Source of the DNA: KBS-96 sp964247975
GTDB taxonomy: Bacteria; Acidobacteriota; Terriglobia; Bryobacterales; Bryobacteraceae
Reading direction: 5' to 3'
NCBI GenBank assembly: GCA_964247975.1
Contig: CAXTWH010000012.1
Coordinates: 1-64,000, forward strand
Length of the DNA: 64,000 nt
Both the position numbers and the translations under genes were made by a program. The notes beneath the pieces were generated by a model. That model was given only the letters and a program-made list of their open reading frames with translations. It was not told the DNA's origin and ran no database searches. Shown piece by piece: positions 26,421 to 35,458 of this stretch (positions are counted from its first letter, which is position 1; each line of letters starts with the position of its first letter).

Positions 26421-26717
26421 TTATTCAGTAGGCGGCCCGACGACCAGATTGTTCTCTACTGATTTAACGCCTTTCACTTTCTTCGCCAGCTTTTCCGCTT
26501 TTTTTCGGCCTCTTTCCGTGCCTACTTTTCCGCGAATCGTCACCACGCCATCCCGGACAGTGACTTCATCAGCGCCGCCCTTTACATCGGGGTCGTTGAC
26601 CAGGCGCATACGGACTTGATCTGAAATGCGCCCATCGGCTGCGCTTGGGGACTGTTGGGCCAGCAGGGAAAACGCACATGCTGCAAAGATTGAGAAAGCG
26701 CGAAACACATTTTTCAT
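26421..26717 (-). CDS. exported BON-domain protein
   Basis: A 98-residue protein with a signal peptide (MKNVFRAFSIFAACAFSLLA, then Q) and one BON domain: RISDQVRMRLVNDPDVK, VTVRDGVVTIRGKVGTE and KVKGVKSVENNLVV are its three standard elements. BON domains bind phospholipid or other envelope parts. It starts five bases after the era stop on the same strand and may be the last gene of the phoH-ybeY-corC-era operon. Confidence 0.92.
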   Translation of the reverse strand: MKNVFRAFSIFAACAFSLLAQQSPSAADGRISDQVRMRLVNDPDVKGGADEVTVRDGVVTIRGKVGTERGRKKAEKLAKKVKGVKSVENNLVVGPPTE

Positions 26718-26722
26718 GCGAT

Positions 26723-27634
26723 CTATTCTGAGCCTACCATTGCGCGCCAGTCAATCGCATTCAGAAATGCCGGGTCTTCCCGCCAGTTTCTTTTTACTTT
26801 GACAAACAGCGACAAAAACACTCGATTGCCAGTCATAGTTTCAATTTCCTGGCGGGCTTCGGTTCCAATACGCTTCAACATGTCGCCGCCTTTGCCGATC
26901 AGAATAACTTTCTGGCCGGGGCGATCTACGTGGATGGTGGCAGCAATTTTAATGAGCTTAGGCGATTCCTGCCATTCATCAATCAGCACAGCCACTGCAT
27001 GAGGCACTTCGTTTTGCGTGGAGCGCAGGATTTTTTCGCGAATGATTTCACCAGCCAGAAAACGCATCGGCTGATCCGTAAAGTAATCTTCCGGAAAAAG
27101 CGGTTCGCCTTCGGGCAGATATTTCACGATGGTGCTTTTCAGTTCTTCCAACCCAATGCTCTTACGAGCAGAAACCGGCAGCACTTCCGCGAAGTTGTGC
27201 AGTTTCGTAAAGTTTTCGATTATGGGCAGCAGCAGCCGCTTGTCTTCCACACGATCAATCTTATTAAGAACCAACAAGGATTGATGCGCGCGCTTCAACA
27301 CCGAAACGGATTGTTCATCTTCCGCGCCAACCGGCTTACTCGCGTCAACAACATAAAGAACCAGATCGCGGTCTTCGAGCGCGCCCCGCACTGTATCCAT
27401 CATCCTTTTGTTGAACAGCGAATCGGACCGATGAATGCCCGGCGTATCGATAAAAATGATCTGGGCGCCGTCAGTTGTTAAAACACCTTGAATAGAAGTT
27501 CTGGTGGTTTGCGCTTGGCGAGCCGTGATGGCCAGTTTCTCGCCGATCAGCGCGTTTAATAAAGTCGATTTACCGGCATTAGGGCGGCCTGTGATGGAAA
27601 CAAACCCGGTTCGGAACTCACGCTTTTTGCTCAT
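26723..27634 (-). CDS. era: GTPase Era
   Basis: A 303-residue ribosome-assembly GTPase that binds the 3' end of 16S rRNA. G motifs: GRPNAGKST (G1), the switch region with TTRTSIQGV (G2), DTPGIH (G3), NKID (G4) and a SARKS-type G5. The C-terminal half is a KH domain with VILIGKGGDMLKRIGTEARQ. It overlaps the corC-like gene by four bases. The neighbourhood phoH-ybeY-corC-era is a common bacterial arrangement linked to rRNA maturation. Confidence 0.97.
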   Translation of the reverse strand: MSKKREFRTGFVSITGRPNAGKSTLLNALIGEKLAITARQAQTTRTSIQGVLTTDGAQIIFIDTPGIHRSDSLFNKRMMDTVRGALEDRDLVLYVVDASKPVGAEDEQSVSVLKRAHQSLLVLNKIDRVEDKRLLLPIIENFTKLHNFAEVLPVSARKSIGLEELKSTIVKYLPEGEPLFPEDYFTDQPMRFLAGEIIREKILRSTQNEVPHAVAVLIDEWQESPKLIKIAATIHVDRPGQKVILIGKGGDMLKRIGTEARQEIETMTGNRVFLSLFVKVKRNWREDPAFLNAIDWRAMVGSE

Positions 27635-28893
27635 ACGGATGCTGCGGCCTCAATCCGGGACACGCGCACCTGTTCAACGCGCAGTTCATTGCCCGCCAGC
27701 ACGTCAATTTTGATTCCGTCGCGTCTCACAGATTCGCCCACTTTCGGCACATGCCCAAGCCATTCGGCCACCAAGCCGCCGACAGTAGTGGATTCCGTAT
27801 CTTCTTCGGGCTTAAAACTCAGCAGTTCTTCCAGCCGATCAAGATCAAGGCTGCCGGGCGCAATAAAAGACTGCGGCGATTCCTGCTGCACGTCACGGCC
27901 CGGTTCATGCTCATCGTGAATTTCCCCGAGAATCTCTTCCACCAAGTCTTCCATTGTGACCAACCCCGCCGTGTTTCCGTATTCATCAATCACCACAACC
28001 ATGTGCGCTCCATCGCGCTGCATCTCGCGCAGCAGTTCGCTCACCTGCTTTGTTTCGGGAATGAGCGAGATAGGTCGCCGCAGATCGCGCACGGTTTTCT
28101 CCTTGCGCTGGTCAGGGTCAAGTTCGAACATATCGCGCACATGAACGAATCCGATAATCTGGTCAATGGAATCCTGAAAAACAGGAATGCGGGAGTACTG
28201 TTCATGAATCACAAGCTGGCGCAGATCCTCCAGCGAACGGTCTGCGCTGATGGCCACAATGCTAGGCCGGGGAGTCATTACTTCACGTACGGTTTTATCG
28301 CCGAAAGCGACTACCTGCTGAATCAGATGGCGATCGCCTTCTTCCAGAATGCCCTCTTCGGCGCCGGCGCTGATGAACGCTTCAATGTGTTCAGAAGGAT
28401 CCGCCGCTTCCGCCGCAGCTTGTTCGGTTCCCCCAATTGTTAATATCGATTGAAAAAAGCTAAGCGGAGCAGAAAGCGGAGTGATCAAAATAGCGAGCAG
28501 TTTGGCTATTGGAAAAACGCTGTTCAGCCACTCCCCGGAAAGCCGCCGGTAAAGAAATTGGGGAATGATGTAAGTAGCAACCAGCATAATCGCCACCGTG
28601 AACGCGCAGGCTTCCAGCACTAACTGCCACTGGGGAATACCGGGCCGATTCAATGCGCAATAGCTAAAAACGCCGGTTAACGGCAGCGCGACATGCTTCA
28701 CCAGCGAGAACCGCGTTGCGCCCTGGTCGGCTTCATACCCGAATTTGCTTTGCAGAACATCCCGGAAGTGTGTAAGCGCGGCAGTTTCGTGCTTAATTAA
28801 GCGCAGCGATTCCAGATATAACAATTGCAGGTACGAACCGAATACCAGCAAAACCGCAAGAGTAGGAAGCGCCAGAAAACAGATCCAGGTCAT
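27631..28893 (-). CDS. CorC/HlyC-type CBS-domain membrane transporter
   Basis: A 420-residue protein with an N-terminal DUF21-like membrane part (hydrophobic segments at about residues 5-30, 70-85, 92-112 and 128-150), a pair of CBS domains (VREVMTPRPSIVAISAD and SRIPVFQD; then MVVVIDEYGNTAGLVTMEDL), and a C-terminal CorC/HlyC FAD-like domain (TTVGGLVAEWLGHVP). Family members are implicated in Mg2+ or Co2+ efflux; transport here is not proven. It is overlapped by four bases with ybeY upstream and era downstream. Confidence 0.92.
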   Translation of the reverse strand: MTWICFLALPTLAVLLVFGSYLQLLYLESLRLIKHETAALTHFRDVLQSKFGYEADQGATRFSLVKHVALPLTGVFSYCALNRPGIPQWQLVLEACAFTVAIMLVATYIIPQFLYRRLSGEWLNSVFPIAKLLAILITPLSAPLSFFQSILTIGGTEQAAAEAADPSEHIEAFISAGAEEGILEEGDRHLIQQVVAFGDKTVREVMTPRPSIVAISADRSLEDLRQLVIHEQYSRIPVFQDSIDQIIGFVHVRDMFELDPDQRKEKTVRDLRRPISLIPETKQVSELLREMQRDGAHMVVVIDEYGNTAGLVTMEDLVEEILGEIHDEHEPGRDVQQESPQSFIAPGSLDLDRLEELLSFKPEEDTESTTVGGLVAEWLGHVPKVGESVRRDGIKIDVLAGNELRVEQVRVSRIEAAASV

Positions 28894-29348
28894 AATCTGT
28901 TTCTCGCAATCAAACCGCTCGGCAAGCCGAACTCTGTTCGCAGTTTTCGCTCCGCGCGGGCCATTTCGCCCTCATCTTTTTCGTGATCCAGGCCGGACAA
29001 GTGAAGCGCGCCGTGAAGAATCAAAACACGCAGTTCATCCAGCAGGTCATGGCCGTGCTGTTCCGCTTGCGCTTGGGCGCGTTCTACGGAAACAGCGATT
29101 TCGCCTAAATTCTGGTTCGGGTCCAGCGAAGGAAAAGACAAAACGTCGGTGGGGTAATCGTGTTGAAGAAATTCCCGGTTCAGTGTTTGCAGTTGTTTGT
29201 CGTTAGTGATTAAACAGCAGAAAGCGCGTCCGCTACCTACTCGCTCAACAAGTCGATGAACGAAAGTTCGCAGCACCCGCTTTTGTTCTGTTCCCAGTTT
29301 CAAATGCGAAGGGATCGCCCGGAACAGTAAACTACCATCAGAAGACAT
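28890..29348 (-). CDS. ybeY: rRNA maturation endoribonuclease YbeY
   Basis: A 152-residue zinc enzyme for 16S rRNA 3'-end maturation and ribosome quality control. The metal-binding motif is complete: HGALHLSGLDH (the H-x3-H-x5-H pattern). The N-terminal YPTDVLSFP is also characteristic. It overlaps the corC-like gene by four bases and follows phoH by eight. Confidence 0.96.
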   Translation of the reverse strand: MSSDGSLLFRAIPSHLKLGTEQKRVLRTFVHRLVERVGSGRAFCCLITNDKQLQTLNREFLQHDYPTDVLSFPSLDPNQNLGEIAVSVERAQAQAEQHGHDLLDELRVLILHGALHLSGLDHEKDEGEMARAERKLRTEFGLPSGLIARNRL

Positions 29349-29356
29349 ACGCGGGC

Positions 29357-30418
29357 TTAAACAACCGAAGGAAACTCCGGAATTTCAACATTTGTCGTTG
29401 TTGGCGGTTCCGGCGCAACCCCAGGCTTCACGTCAGCGCCGAGCCGCAGCGCCATCTGCCGGCCGGCGCCGGTCATTTCGTTGTAACGGTCGTAGGCTTT
29501 CACAATCCGCTGCACCAGCGAATGGCGCACCACGTCGCGATCATCGAAAGCCACAAAAGCGATTCCTTCTACGCCGCGCAGCACTTCCACAGCGTCAAAC
29601 AACCCGCTGCGCTTGCCGGAAGGCAGGTCCACCTGAGTCTGGTCGCCCGTTACTACCATTTTGGAGTTAAAGCCCTGGCGGGTCAGCACCATTTTCATCT
29701 GCTCCACAGTAGTATTCTGCGCTTCATCCAGAATAATAAAAGCATCATTTAAGGTGCGTCCGCGCATGAAAGCTAAAGGCGCAATCTCGATGGTGTTCCG
29801 TTCCAGCAGTTTTTCCACTTTTTCGGTGTCCATCATGTCAAACAAGGCGTCGTAGAGAGGACGCAGATACGGATCAATTTTCTCCTGCAGCGTGCCGGGC
29901 AGAAAACCCAGGCGTTCTCCCGCTTCCACTGCCGGGCGGGTTAGAATAATGCGGCTTACCTTTTTATTCAGAAAAGCGGAAACAGCCATCGCCACCGCCA
30001 GATACGTTTTTCCTGTGCCGGCAGGGCCGATGCCGAACGTTAAATCATTACGTTCAATCGCATCTACATAACGGCGCTGGTTGATGGTTTTCGGAGCCAG
30101 CACCTTTTTGCCAAAGGAGCGCGACTTGCCGCTTTCCACTAACCGGCGCAGCGAAACATCCGGATCGGCAGTTACCAAACGCATGTAACTGTTCAGTTCG
30201 CTGCTGTTAAATACATGGCCTTCCTGCACCAGATTGAAATAATCTTCAAAAGCCGAAACTACGCGCTGGACTAAAGGCTCTTCGCCTTCCAATTCAAGCG
30301 AATCACCGTCTACCAGCCTTGTTCGAATATTCAAAGCCGATTCCAGAAGACGGATATTTTCGTCACGAGTTCCGAACAGGGATTCGATACCGCGAGAAAT
30401 CTGAATACGAGTCTTCAT
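29357..30418 (-). CDS. PhoH-like ATPase
   Basis: A 353-residue P-loop protein of the PhoH family. The Walker A is GPAGTGKT in FGIGPAGTGKTYLAV; the Walker B region is DAFIILDEAQN. The N-terminal part (residues 1-120) resembles the RNA-binding region of PhoH-like proteins, which are linked to RNA metabolism. The family is often ybeZ next to ybeY, as here. It is the first gene of the operon; 198 bases upstream of its start hold no gene. Confidence 0.95.
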   Translation of the reverse strand: MKTRIQISRGIESLFGTRDENIRLLESALNIRTRLVDGDSLELEGEEPLVQRVVSAFEDYFNLVQEGHVFNSSELNSYMRLVTADPDVSLRRLVESGKSRSFGKKVLAPKTINQRRYVDAIERNDLTFGIGPAGTGKTYLAVAMAVSAFLNKKVSRIILTRPAVEAGERLGFLPGTLQEKIDPYLRPLYDALFDMMDTEKVEKLLERNTIEIAPLAFMRGRTLNDAFIILDEAQNTTVEQMKMVLTRQGFNSKMVVTGDQTQVDLPSGKRSGLFDAVEVLRGVEGIAFVAFDDRDVVRHSLVQRIVKAYDRYNEMTGAGRQMALRLGADVKPGVAPEPPTTTNVEIPEFPSVV

Positions 30419-30616
30419 CTAAAAAATGAAAATTGGAGATAAATGCTGAAAAAACCGGAGCGAAGAGGCTCAGAACAATAGTTGCGTATGGCTAATTTGG
30501 AATCAACATTCCGCGGGCGCGGAACGAATGCATGCATCTTTAAACTAATAGTACCATAAATCCTGGCCAACAATCTAGCTCAAGGACTGAAGGAAGCGAA
30601 CTTTCTGTGGACGGAA

Positions 30617-31048
30617 TCAGTGAGCCGGAATGCGGGCCACATCCATCCAGAAACTGACAGTGGAACGAATAGTGGCAATAAACGAATCTAAATCCACCGG
30701 CTTTCGGAGGTAACAGTTAGCTTGCAGCTCATAAGCTTCCTGAACGTCGCGGTCGGCATCGGAACTGGTCAGCACAGCTACCGGAATGGCCCGTAAATCC
30801 TGAGCCGATTTAATATAGCGGAGAATATCTTTCGATGTTCCCCGGGGCAGGTTCAAGTCCAGAAAGATCAGGCTAGGACGGCGGGCATTTTGGTGAGGCC
30901 CTTCCCGGTTCAGATATTGCAGCGCCTGCTCTCCATCCAGCACCGCAGCGAGTTCCACATCCAAATTTGACTCGCGCAAAGCTTCTTTCATTAAGCGGAT
31001 GTCACCTGGATTGTCTTCGATCACCAGAATTAAACGTGATGCCGGCAC
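30617..31048 (-). CDS. single-domain response regulator (CheY/Rcp1-like)
   Basis: A 143-residue receiver domain alone. Phosphoacceptor Asp64 lies in LIFLDLNLPRG, with the acidic pocket IEDNPGD, a Ser/Thr switch in VLTSSDAD and Lys in YLRKPVD. The DNPGD start and DLNLPRG motif are typical of Rcp1-like regulators associated with phytochrome-type histidine kinases. No kinase lies beside it, so its partner is coded elsewhere. Confidence 0.93.
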   Translation of the reverse strand: MPASRLILVIEDNPGDIRLMKEALRESNLDVELAAVLDGEQALQYLNREGPHQNARRPSLIFLDLNLPRGTSKDILRYIKSAQDLRAIPVAVLTSSDADRDVQEAYELQANCYLRKPVDLDSFIATIRSTVSFWMDVARIPAH

Positions 31049-31128
31049 TCATTACCTCGTTAATAAACGAATCCGCTCCTACCCGTACCGGTTTGGCGGA
31101 GTTTGCAGAAAACAATCTGCAAAAACAT

Positions 31129-31205
31129 TGGCGGCCCCGGCGTGACTCGAACACGCAACCCCCGGCTTAGAAGGCCGGTGCTCTATCCGGTTGAGCTACG
31201 GGACC
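31129..31205 (-). tRNA. tRNA-Arg (anticodon TCT)
   Basis: A 77-base cloverleaf on the minus strand. Acceptor stem GGTCCCG pairs with CGGGGCC (one G-T pair), the D-arm is GTAGCTCAACCGGATAGAGC, and the anticodon stem CCGGC/GCCGG encloses CTTCTAA with anticodon TCT, decoding AGA. The T-arm has the TTCGAGT loop. The 3' CCA is encoded at 31131-31129. It lies between pyruvate carboxylase and the response regulator. Confidence 0.97.
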
Positions 31206-31249
31206 AGATAAAATTTTTGATCTGTTTCTTATTGTAAGGGAATCGCGTT

Positions 31250-34200
31250 TCATTCAATCGTCAATAGCAGATCCCGCGCTTCCACGTTTTCATGCGCGCT
31301 CACGGCCAGAGTTTTCACATTGCCCTCTACCGGAGAATAAACCGTGCTCTGCATTTTCATCGCTTCCATCACCAGCAGGCGCTCGCCTTTCTTAACGCGC
31401 TGCCCAACTTTTACATGAAGCGCGGTCACTGAGCCGGGAATTGGCGCGCCCACCTCGCCTGGCTTCGACAGGTCCGCTTTGGCGCGCACGGCAGCCACAG
31501 CTTCCAGCGATTTATCCCGAATCTCCACTTCTCGCGGCAAGCCGTTCAACTCAAAAAATACCGGCCGGTATCCGTCCGGGCGAGCTTCGCCTACGGTCAG
31601 CATATGAATAAACAAGGTTTTGCCCGGTTCCAGTTCAACGGAAATTTCCTCACCTTCCTGAAGTCCGAAAAAGAATTGTGGAGTGGGCAGCACATCCGGG
31701 TCGCCCCAGGTTTCACGAGCCTTCGAAAACTTCTGGAACACGTCGGGATACATCAGGTAACTCAGCAGATCGGTGTTTGACTCGGAGCCGGTTTCCTGTT
31801 TCACTGTTTCCGCTATCTGGTTGAAATCCGCCGGAGGCAGTTTCTCGCCGGGCCGTCCTTGGATCGGCTGCTTGCCCTGTAAAACCACCTGCTGCATTTT
31901 TTTCGGCCAGCCGCCTTCCGGTTCACCCAGCGACCCCATGAACATGTCCACCACCGAATTCGGCAAAGCTAAATTGGCATCGGGCGGCGCATTCTCCAGG
32001 TCCTTCACAGTCATGTCATGGCTGACCAGGTAAATGGCCATATCGCCCACCACTTTGCTGGAAGGCGTCACTTTCACAATGTCGCCGAAAGCCAGGTTCA
32101 CGTCGGCATACATGCGCGCAATCTCCGGCCAGCGCGCGCCGAGCCCCATTGATTCCGCTTGTTCGCGCAGATTCGTGTACTGGCCGCCCGGCATCTCATG
32201 GATGTACACATCGCCTGTTCCCGCTTTCGGAGCATTATCAAATGGCGCATAGTAGGTACGAACCGTTTCCCAATAATCCGAGCAGTTGTTCAGCGCGTCG
32301 AAATCAAGCCCCGTATCGCGTTCGGTATGAGCCAGCGCCGCTACCAGCGAGTTTAAGTTAGGCTGACTGGTGGTGCCGCTCATGGAAGCAAGGGCAGCGT
32401 CAACCACATCAACGCCGGCTTCACTCGCTTTCAGAAGACTGGCGGCATTAATGCCGCTCGTGTCGTGAGTATGTAGATGGATGGGGATGCCCACTTCTTC
32501 GCGCAGTGTTTTCACCAGTTTGTAGGCGGCATAAGGGCGCAGCAGACCCGCCATGTCCTTGATACCCAGAACATGCGTTCCCATTTTTTCGAGTTCTTTG
32601 GCGATGCGCACGTAATACTGAAGCGAATACTTTTCGCGTTGAGGATCGAGTATGTCGCCGGTGTAACAAACCGCGGCCTCGCACAATCGCCCGGTTTCCA
32701 ACACGCTTTCCACTGCGACCTGCATATTCGGAAGCCAGTTCAGCGAATCGAAAATACGGAAAATATCAATTCCCTGCAACGCCGCTTCTTTCACAAAAGC
32801 CCGAACCACGTTATCCGGGTACGCCGTGTAGCCGACGGCGTTTGACGCGCGCAGCAGCATCTGAAAGCAGATGTTTGGAATTACTTCCCGAAGCGCTTGC
32901 AAGCGCCGCCACGGATCCTCATGCAGAAAGCGCATGGAAACATCAAACGTCGCGCCGCCCCACATTTCCAGGCTGTACAGGTTGAATAATTTTTTCGCAA
33001 CGTAAGGAGCAATTTTAAGCAGGTCATAGGTGCGAACGCGCGTAGCCATCAGTGACTGATGCGCGTCACGAAACGTCGTATCGGTAACGAGCAGTTTCTG
33101 TTGACTGCGCGTCCACTCGGCAAATCCTTTCGGCCCCAATTGGTCAAGCAGATTCCGCGAGCCTTCCGGGATAACATTAGCCGAAGCTTCCGGTATGCGC
33201 GGTTCGCGAATTATTGCCGGACGCGGCTTTCCGGCCACTTCCGGATTGCCGTTCACCATCACATCGCCTAAATAGGTGAGCAGCTTCGTGGCCCGGTCGC
33301 GGCGCGGCGTGAACTGAAACAGTTCCGGCGTTTCATCCAGAAACGAAGTGGTGATCTCGCCTGCCTGAAAAGCCGGATGGTTCACCACGTTTTCCAGAAA
33401 CGGGATGTTGGTTTTTACGCCGCGAATGCGAAATTCCCGCAGAGCGCGATCCATGCGCTGGCAGGCCTGAGGGAAATTCCGGCCCCAGGCCGTTACCTTC
33501 ACGAGCAGCGAATCATAAAAAGGGGGAATAATCGAGCCGTTGTAAGCGGAAGCACCATCCAGGCGAATGCCGAAGCCTGCCGGAGAGCGATAAGTGCGAA
33601 TGCGTCCGTAGTCCGGCAGAAATCCTTTCGCCGGATCTTCGGTAGTGACCCGGCACTGCAGCGCAGTGCCATGCAGGGGAATTTGTTCCTGCGGCGGAAG
33701 ATCGATTTCCGGCCCATGCAGCGCAAAACCCTGCGCCACTTGAATCTGAGTACGAACAATATCAATGCCGGTGATAACTTCGGTTACGGTGTGTTCCACC
33801 TGCACGCGCGGGTTTACTTCAATGAAGAACCATTCGTGCGTATCGGCATCCACCAGAAACTCAACTGTGCCGGCGTTGTAATAATTCGCTTCCCTGGCCA
33901 GCGCCACGGCCGCTTCAGCCAGTTCGCGGCGCACCTTATCAGGCAAACCTACTGCCGGTGCAATCTCCACCACTTTCTGATGGCGGCGCTGTACCGAACA
34001 GTCGCGCTCATACAAATGAAGAATGCTGCCATGCCGGTCGCCGATAATCTGAATTTCAACGTGTTTGGCGCGTTGAACGAATCGTTCGATAAAGACCGAT
34101 GGATTGCCGAACGCAGCGGCAGCTTCAGCGGCAGCTTCCTGCACCTTTGCTTTTAACTGGTCCGGCTGATGCACCACGCGCATACCGCGTCCGCCGCCGC

Positions 34201-34687
34201 CAAACGCCGCTTTCACAATCAATGGAAAGCCGATTTCGCTGCCGAGCCGCTCCAAATCTGCCGTGGCCGGATCAACCGGATCGGCGGTACCGGGCACAAC
34301 CGGAATGCCTGCTTTTTGCGCAAGCTGCCGCGCGGCCGTTTTATCGCCCAGCATTTCCAGCAGTTCGGCGCTTGGCCCCACAAACGTGATGCCGGCGCGC
34401 TCGCAGGCTTTCGGCAGCGCAGGGTTTTCCGACAAAAAACCATAGCCGGGGTGGATAAGATCGACTTCTTTTTCCGCCGCCAGCGCCACAATCGCATCCA
34501 CGTCCAGGTAAGCCTGTACCGGGCCTTTGCCCTGCCCCACCAGATACGCTTCGTCGGCTTTAAACCGATGCAGGCTTAAACGATCTTCCTGTGAATAAAC
34601 CGCTACGGTTCGCAGCTTCAATTCATTCGCAGCGCGTAAAATGCGGATGGCAATCTCGCCGCGGTTCAGTGCCAGCAGTTTTTTCAT
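31250..34687 (-). CDS. pyc: pyruvate carboxylase
   Basis: A 1145-residue biotin enzyme that makes oxaloacetate from pyruvate and bicarbonate, with all three parts in one chain. The biotin carboxylase domain (about 1-450) has the glycine loop GGGGRGMRV and the usual EVNPRVQVEHTVTEV. The carboxyltransferase domain (about 510-800) opens with VTDTTFRDAHQSLMATRVR. The C-terminal biotinyl domain carries the modification site Lys1111 in VMEAMKMQS. The order and length match single-chain bacterial pyruvate carboxylases. Role: anaplerosis. The gene is divergent from the two-component pair. Confidence 0.97.
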   Translation of the reverse strand: MKKLLALNRGEIAIRILRAANELKLRTVAVYSQEDRLSLHRFKADEAYLVGQGKGPVQAYLDVDAIVALAAEKEVDLIHPGYGFLSENPALPKACERAGITFVGPSAELLEMLGDKTAARQLAQKAGIPVVPGTADPVDPATADLERLGSEIGFPLIVKAAFGGGGRGMRVVHQPDQLKAKVQEAAAEAAAAFGNPSVFIERFVQRAKHVEIQIIGDRHGSILHLYERDCSVQRRHQKVVEIAPAVGLPDKVRRELAEAAVALAREANYYNAGTVEFLVDADTHEWFFIEVNPRVQVEHTVTEVITGIDIVRTQIQVAQGFALHGPEIDLPPQEQIPLHGTALQCRVTTEDPAKGFLPDYGRIRTYRSPAGFGIRLDGASAYNGSIIPPFYDSLLVKVTAWGRNFPQACQRMDRALREFRIRGVKTNIPFLENVVNHPAFQAGEITTSFLDETPELFQFTPRRDRATKLLTYLGDVMVNGNPEVAGKPRPAIIREPRIPEASANVIPEGSRNLLDQLGPKGFAEWTRSQQKLLVTDTTFRDAHQSLMATRVRTYDLLKIAPYVAKKLFNLYSLEMWGGATFDVSMRFLHEDPWRRLQALREVIPNICFQMLLRASNAVGYTAYPDNVVRAFVKEAALQGIDIFRIFDSLNWLPNMQVAVESVLETGRLCEAAVCYTGDILDPQREKYSLQYYVRIAKELEKMGTHVLGIKDMAGLLRPYAAYKLVKTLREEVGIPIHLHTHDTSGINAASLLKASEAGVDVVDAALASMSGTTSQPNLNSLVAALAHTERDTGLDFDALNNCSDYWETVRTYYAPFDNAPKAGTGDVYIHEMPGGQYTNLREQAESMGLGARWPEIARMYADVNLAFGDIVKVTPSSKVVGDMAIYLVSHDMTVKDLENAPPDANLALPNSVVDMFMGSLGEPEGGWPKKMQQVVLQGKQPIQGRPGEKLPPADFNQIAETVKQETGSESNTDLLSYLMYPDVFQKFSKARETWGDPDVLPTPQFFFGLQEGEEISVELEPGKTLFIHMLTVGEARPDGYRPVFFELNGLPREVEIRDKSLEAVAAVRAKADLSKPGEVGAPIPGSVTALHVKVGQRVKKGERLLVMEAMKMQSTVYSPVEGNVKTLAVSAHENVEARDLLLTIE

Positions 34688-34780
34688 GGATCAGTTTATT
34701 TCCGGGAATTAATTCGCCAGCGTAGCATGAGCAGGGCAGGAATTTTGCCGCTGCACCGAAAAGTCGTAGTCTGAAAACAG

Positions 34781-35458
34781 ATGCACATCCTGGTAGTGGA
34801 GGACGAGCCGAGCATGGCGGAACTGTTGAAATCGGTTCTGTCGGAGGAAGGTCATTTAGTGGCTTCGGCAATGGACGGCGAACAGGCACTGCAAATGGCT
34901 AAAATCGGCCGCTTCGACGTGTTGATTCTTGATGTGATGCTGCCCCGCTTGAATGGTTTCGAAGTAGCCCAGCGCTTGCGGGAAGCATCCGTTCAAACGC
35001 CCATTCTAATGTTAACGGCCCGTGACACAGCGGCAGATATTGTGCAGGCCCTTGACAAAGGAGCAGACGATTACCTCACCAAGCCTTTTTCGCTGGATGT
35101 TTTTCTGGCGCACGTGCGCGCCGTCAGCAGGCGCGGGCAAATTCCGCAGCCGGTTTGCTTAGAAGTGGAGGGCTTAACGCTGAATACGTCCACGCGAGAA
35201 GTGAGCCGCAAAGGACGGCAGATTAACCTGACGCCGCGCGAATACAGCCTTCTGGAATTATTAATGCGCCATAAAGGACGGGTGCTAACCCGCAGCCGTA
35301 TCGTGGAAGCCATCTGGGGCTTTGATTCCGATATTGAAGAAAACACGCTGGAAGCATTTATCCGGCTGCTTCGCAATAAAGTGGAAACGGCGGATGCACC
35401 CAAGCTGATTACCACTGTGAGGGGAATCGGTTACTGCCTGCGCGAGCCGATGCCATGA
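34781..35458 (+). CDS. OmpR-family response regulator
   Basis: A 225-residue DNA-binding regulator. Receiver domain: VVEDEP acidic pair, phosphoacceptor Asp51 in LILDVMLPRLNG, switch Thr in MLTARD, Lys in YLTKPFS. The winged-helix domain (about 125-225) has NLTPREYSLLELLMRHKGRVLTR in two runs and TVRGIGYCL at the end. It is the standard PhoB/CusR type. Its stop overlaps the histidine kinase start by four bases, so they form one two-component system. It is divergent from pyc; 93 bases separate them. Confidence 0.95.
   Translation: MHILVVEDEPSMAELLKSVLSEEGHLVASAMDGEQALQMAKIGRFDVLILDVMLPRLNGFEVAQRLREASVQTPILMLTARDTAADIVQALDKGADDYLTKPFSLDVFLAHVRAVSRRGQIPQPVCLEVEGLTLNTSTREVSRKGRQINLTPREYSLLELLMRHKGRVLTRSRIVEAIWGFDSDIEENTLEAFIRLLRNKVETADAPKLITTVRGIGYCLREPMP

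Noticed and set aside
31231..31257. Possible promoter for tRNA-Arg (TTGAAT, 15-base gap, TACAAT)
   Set aside because: The spacer is two bases short of optimum and the -35 overlaps the pyc stop; too weak to list.
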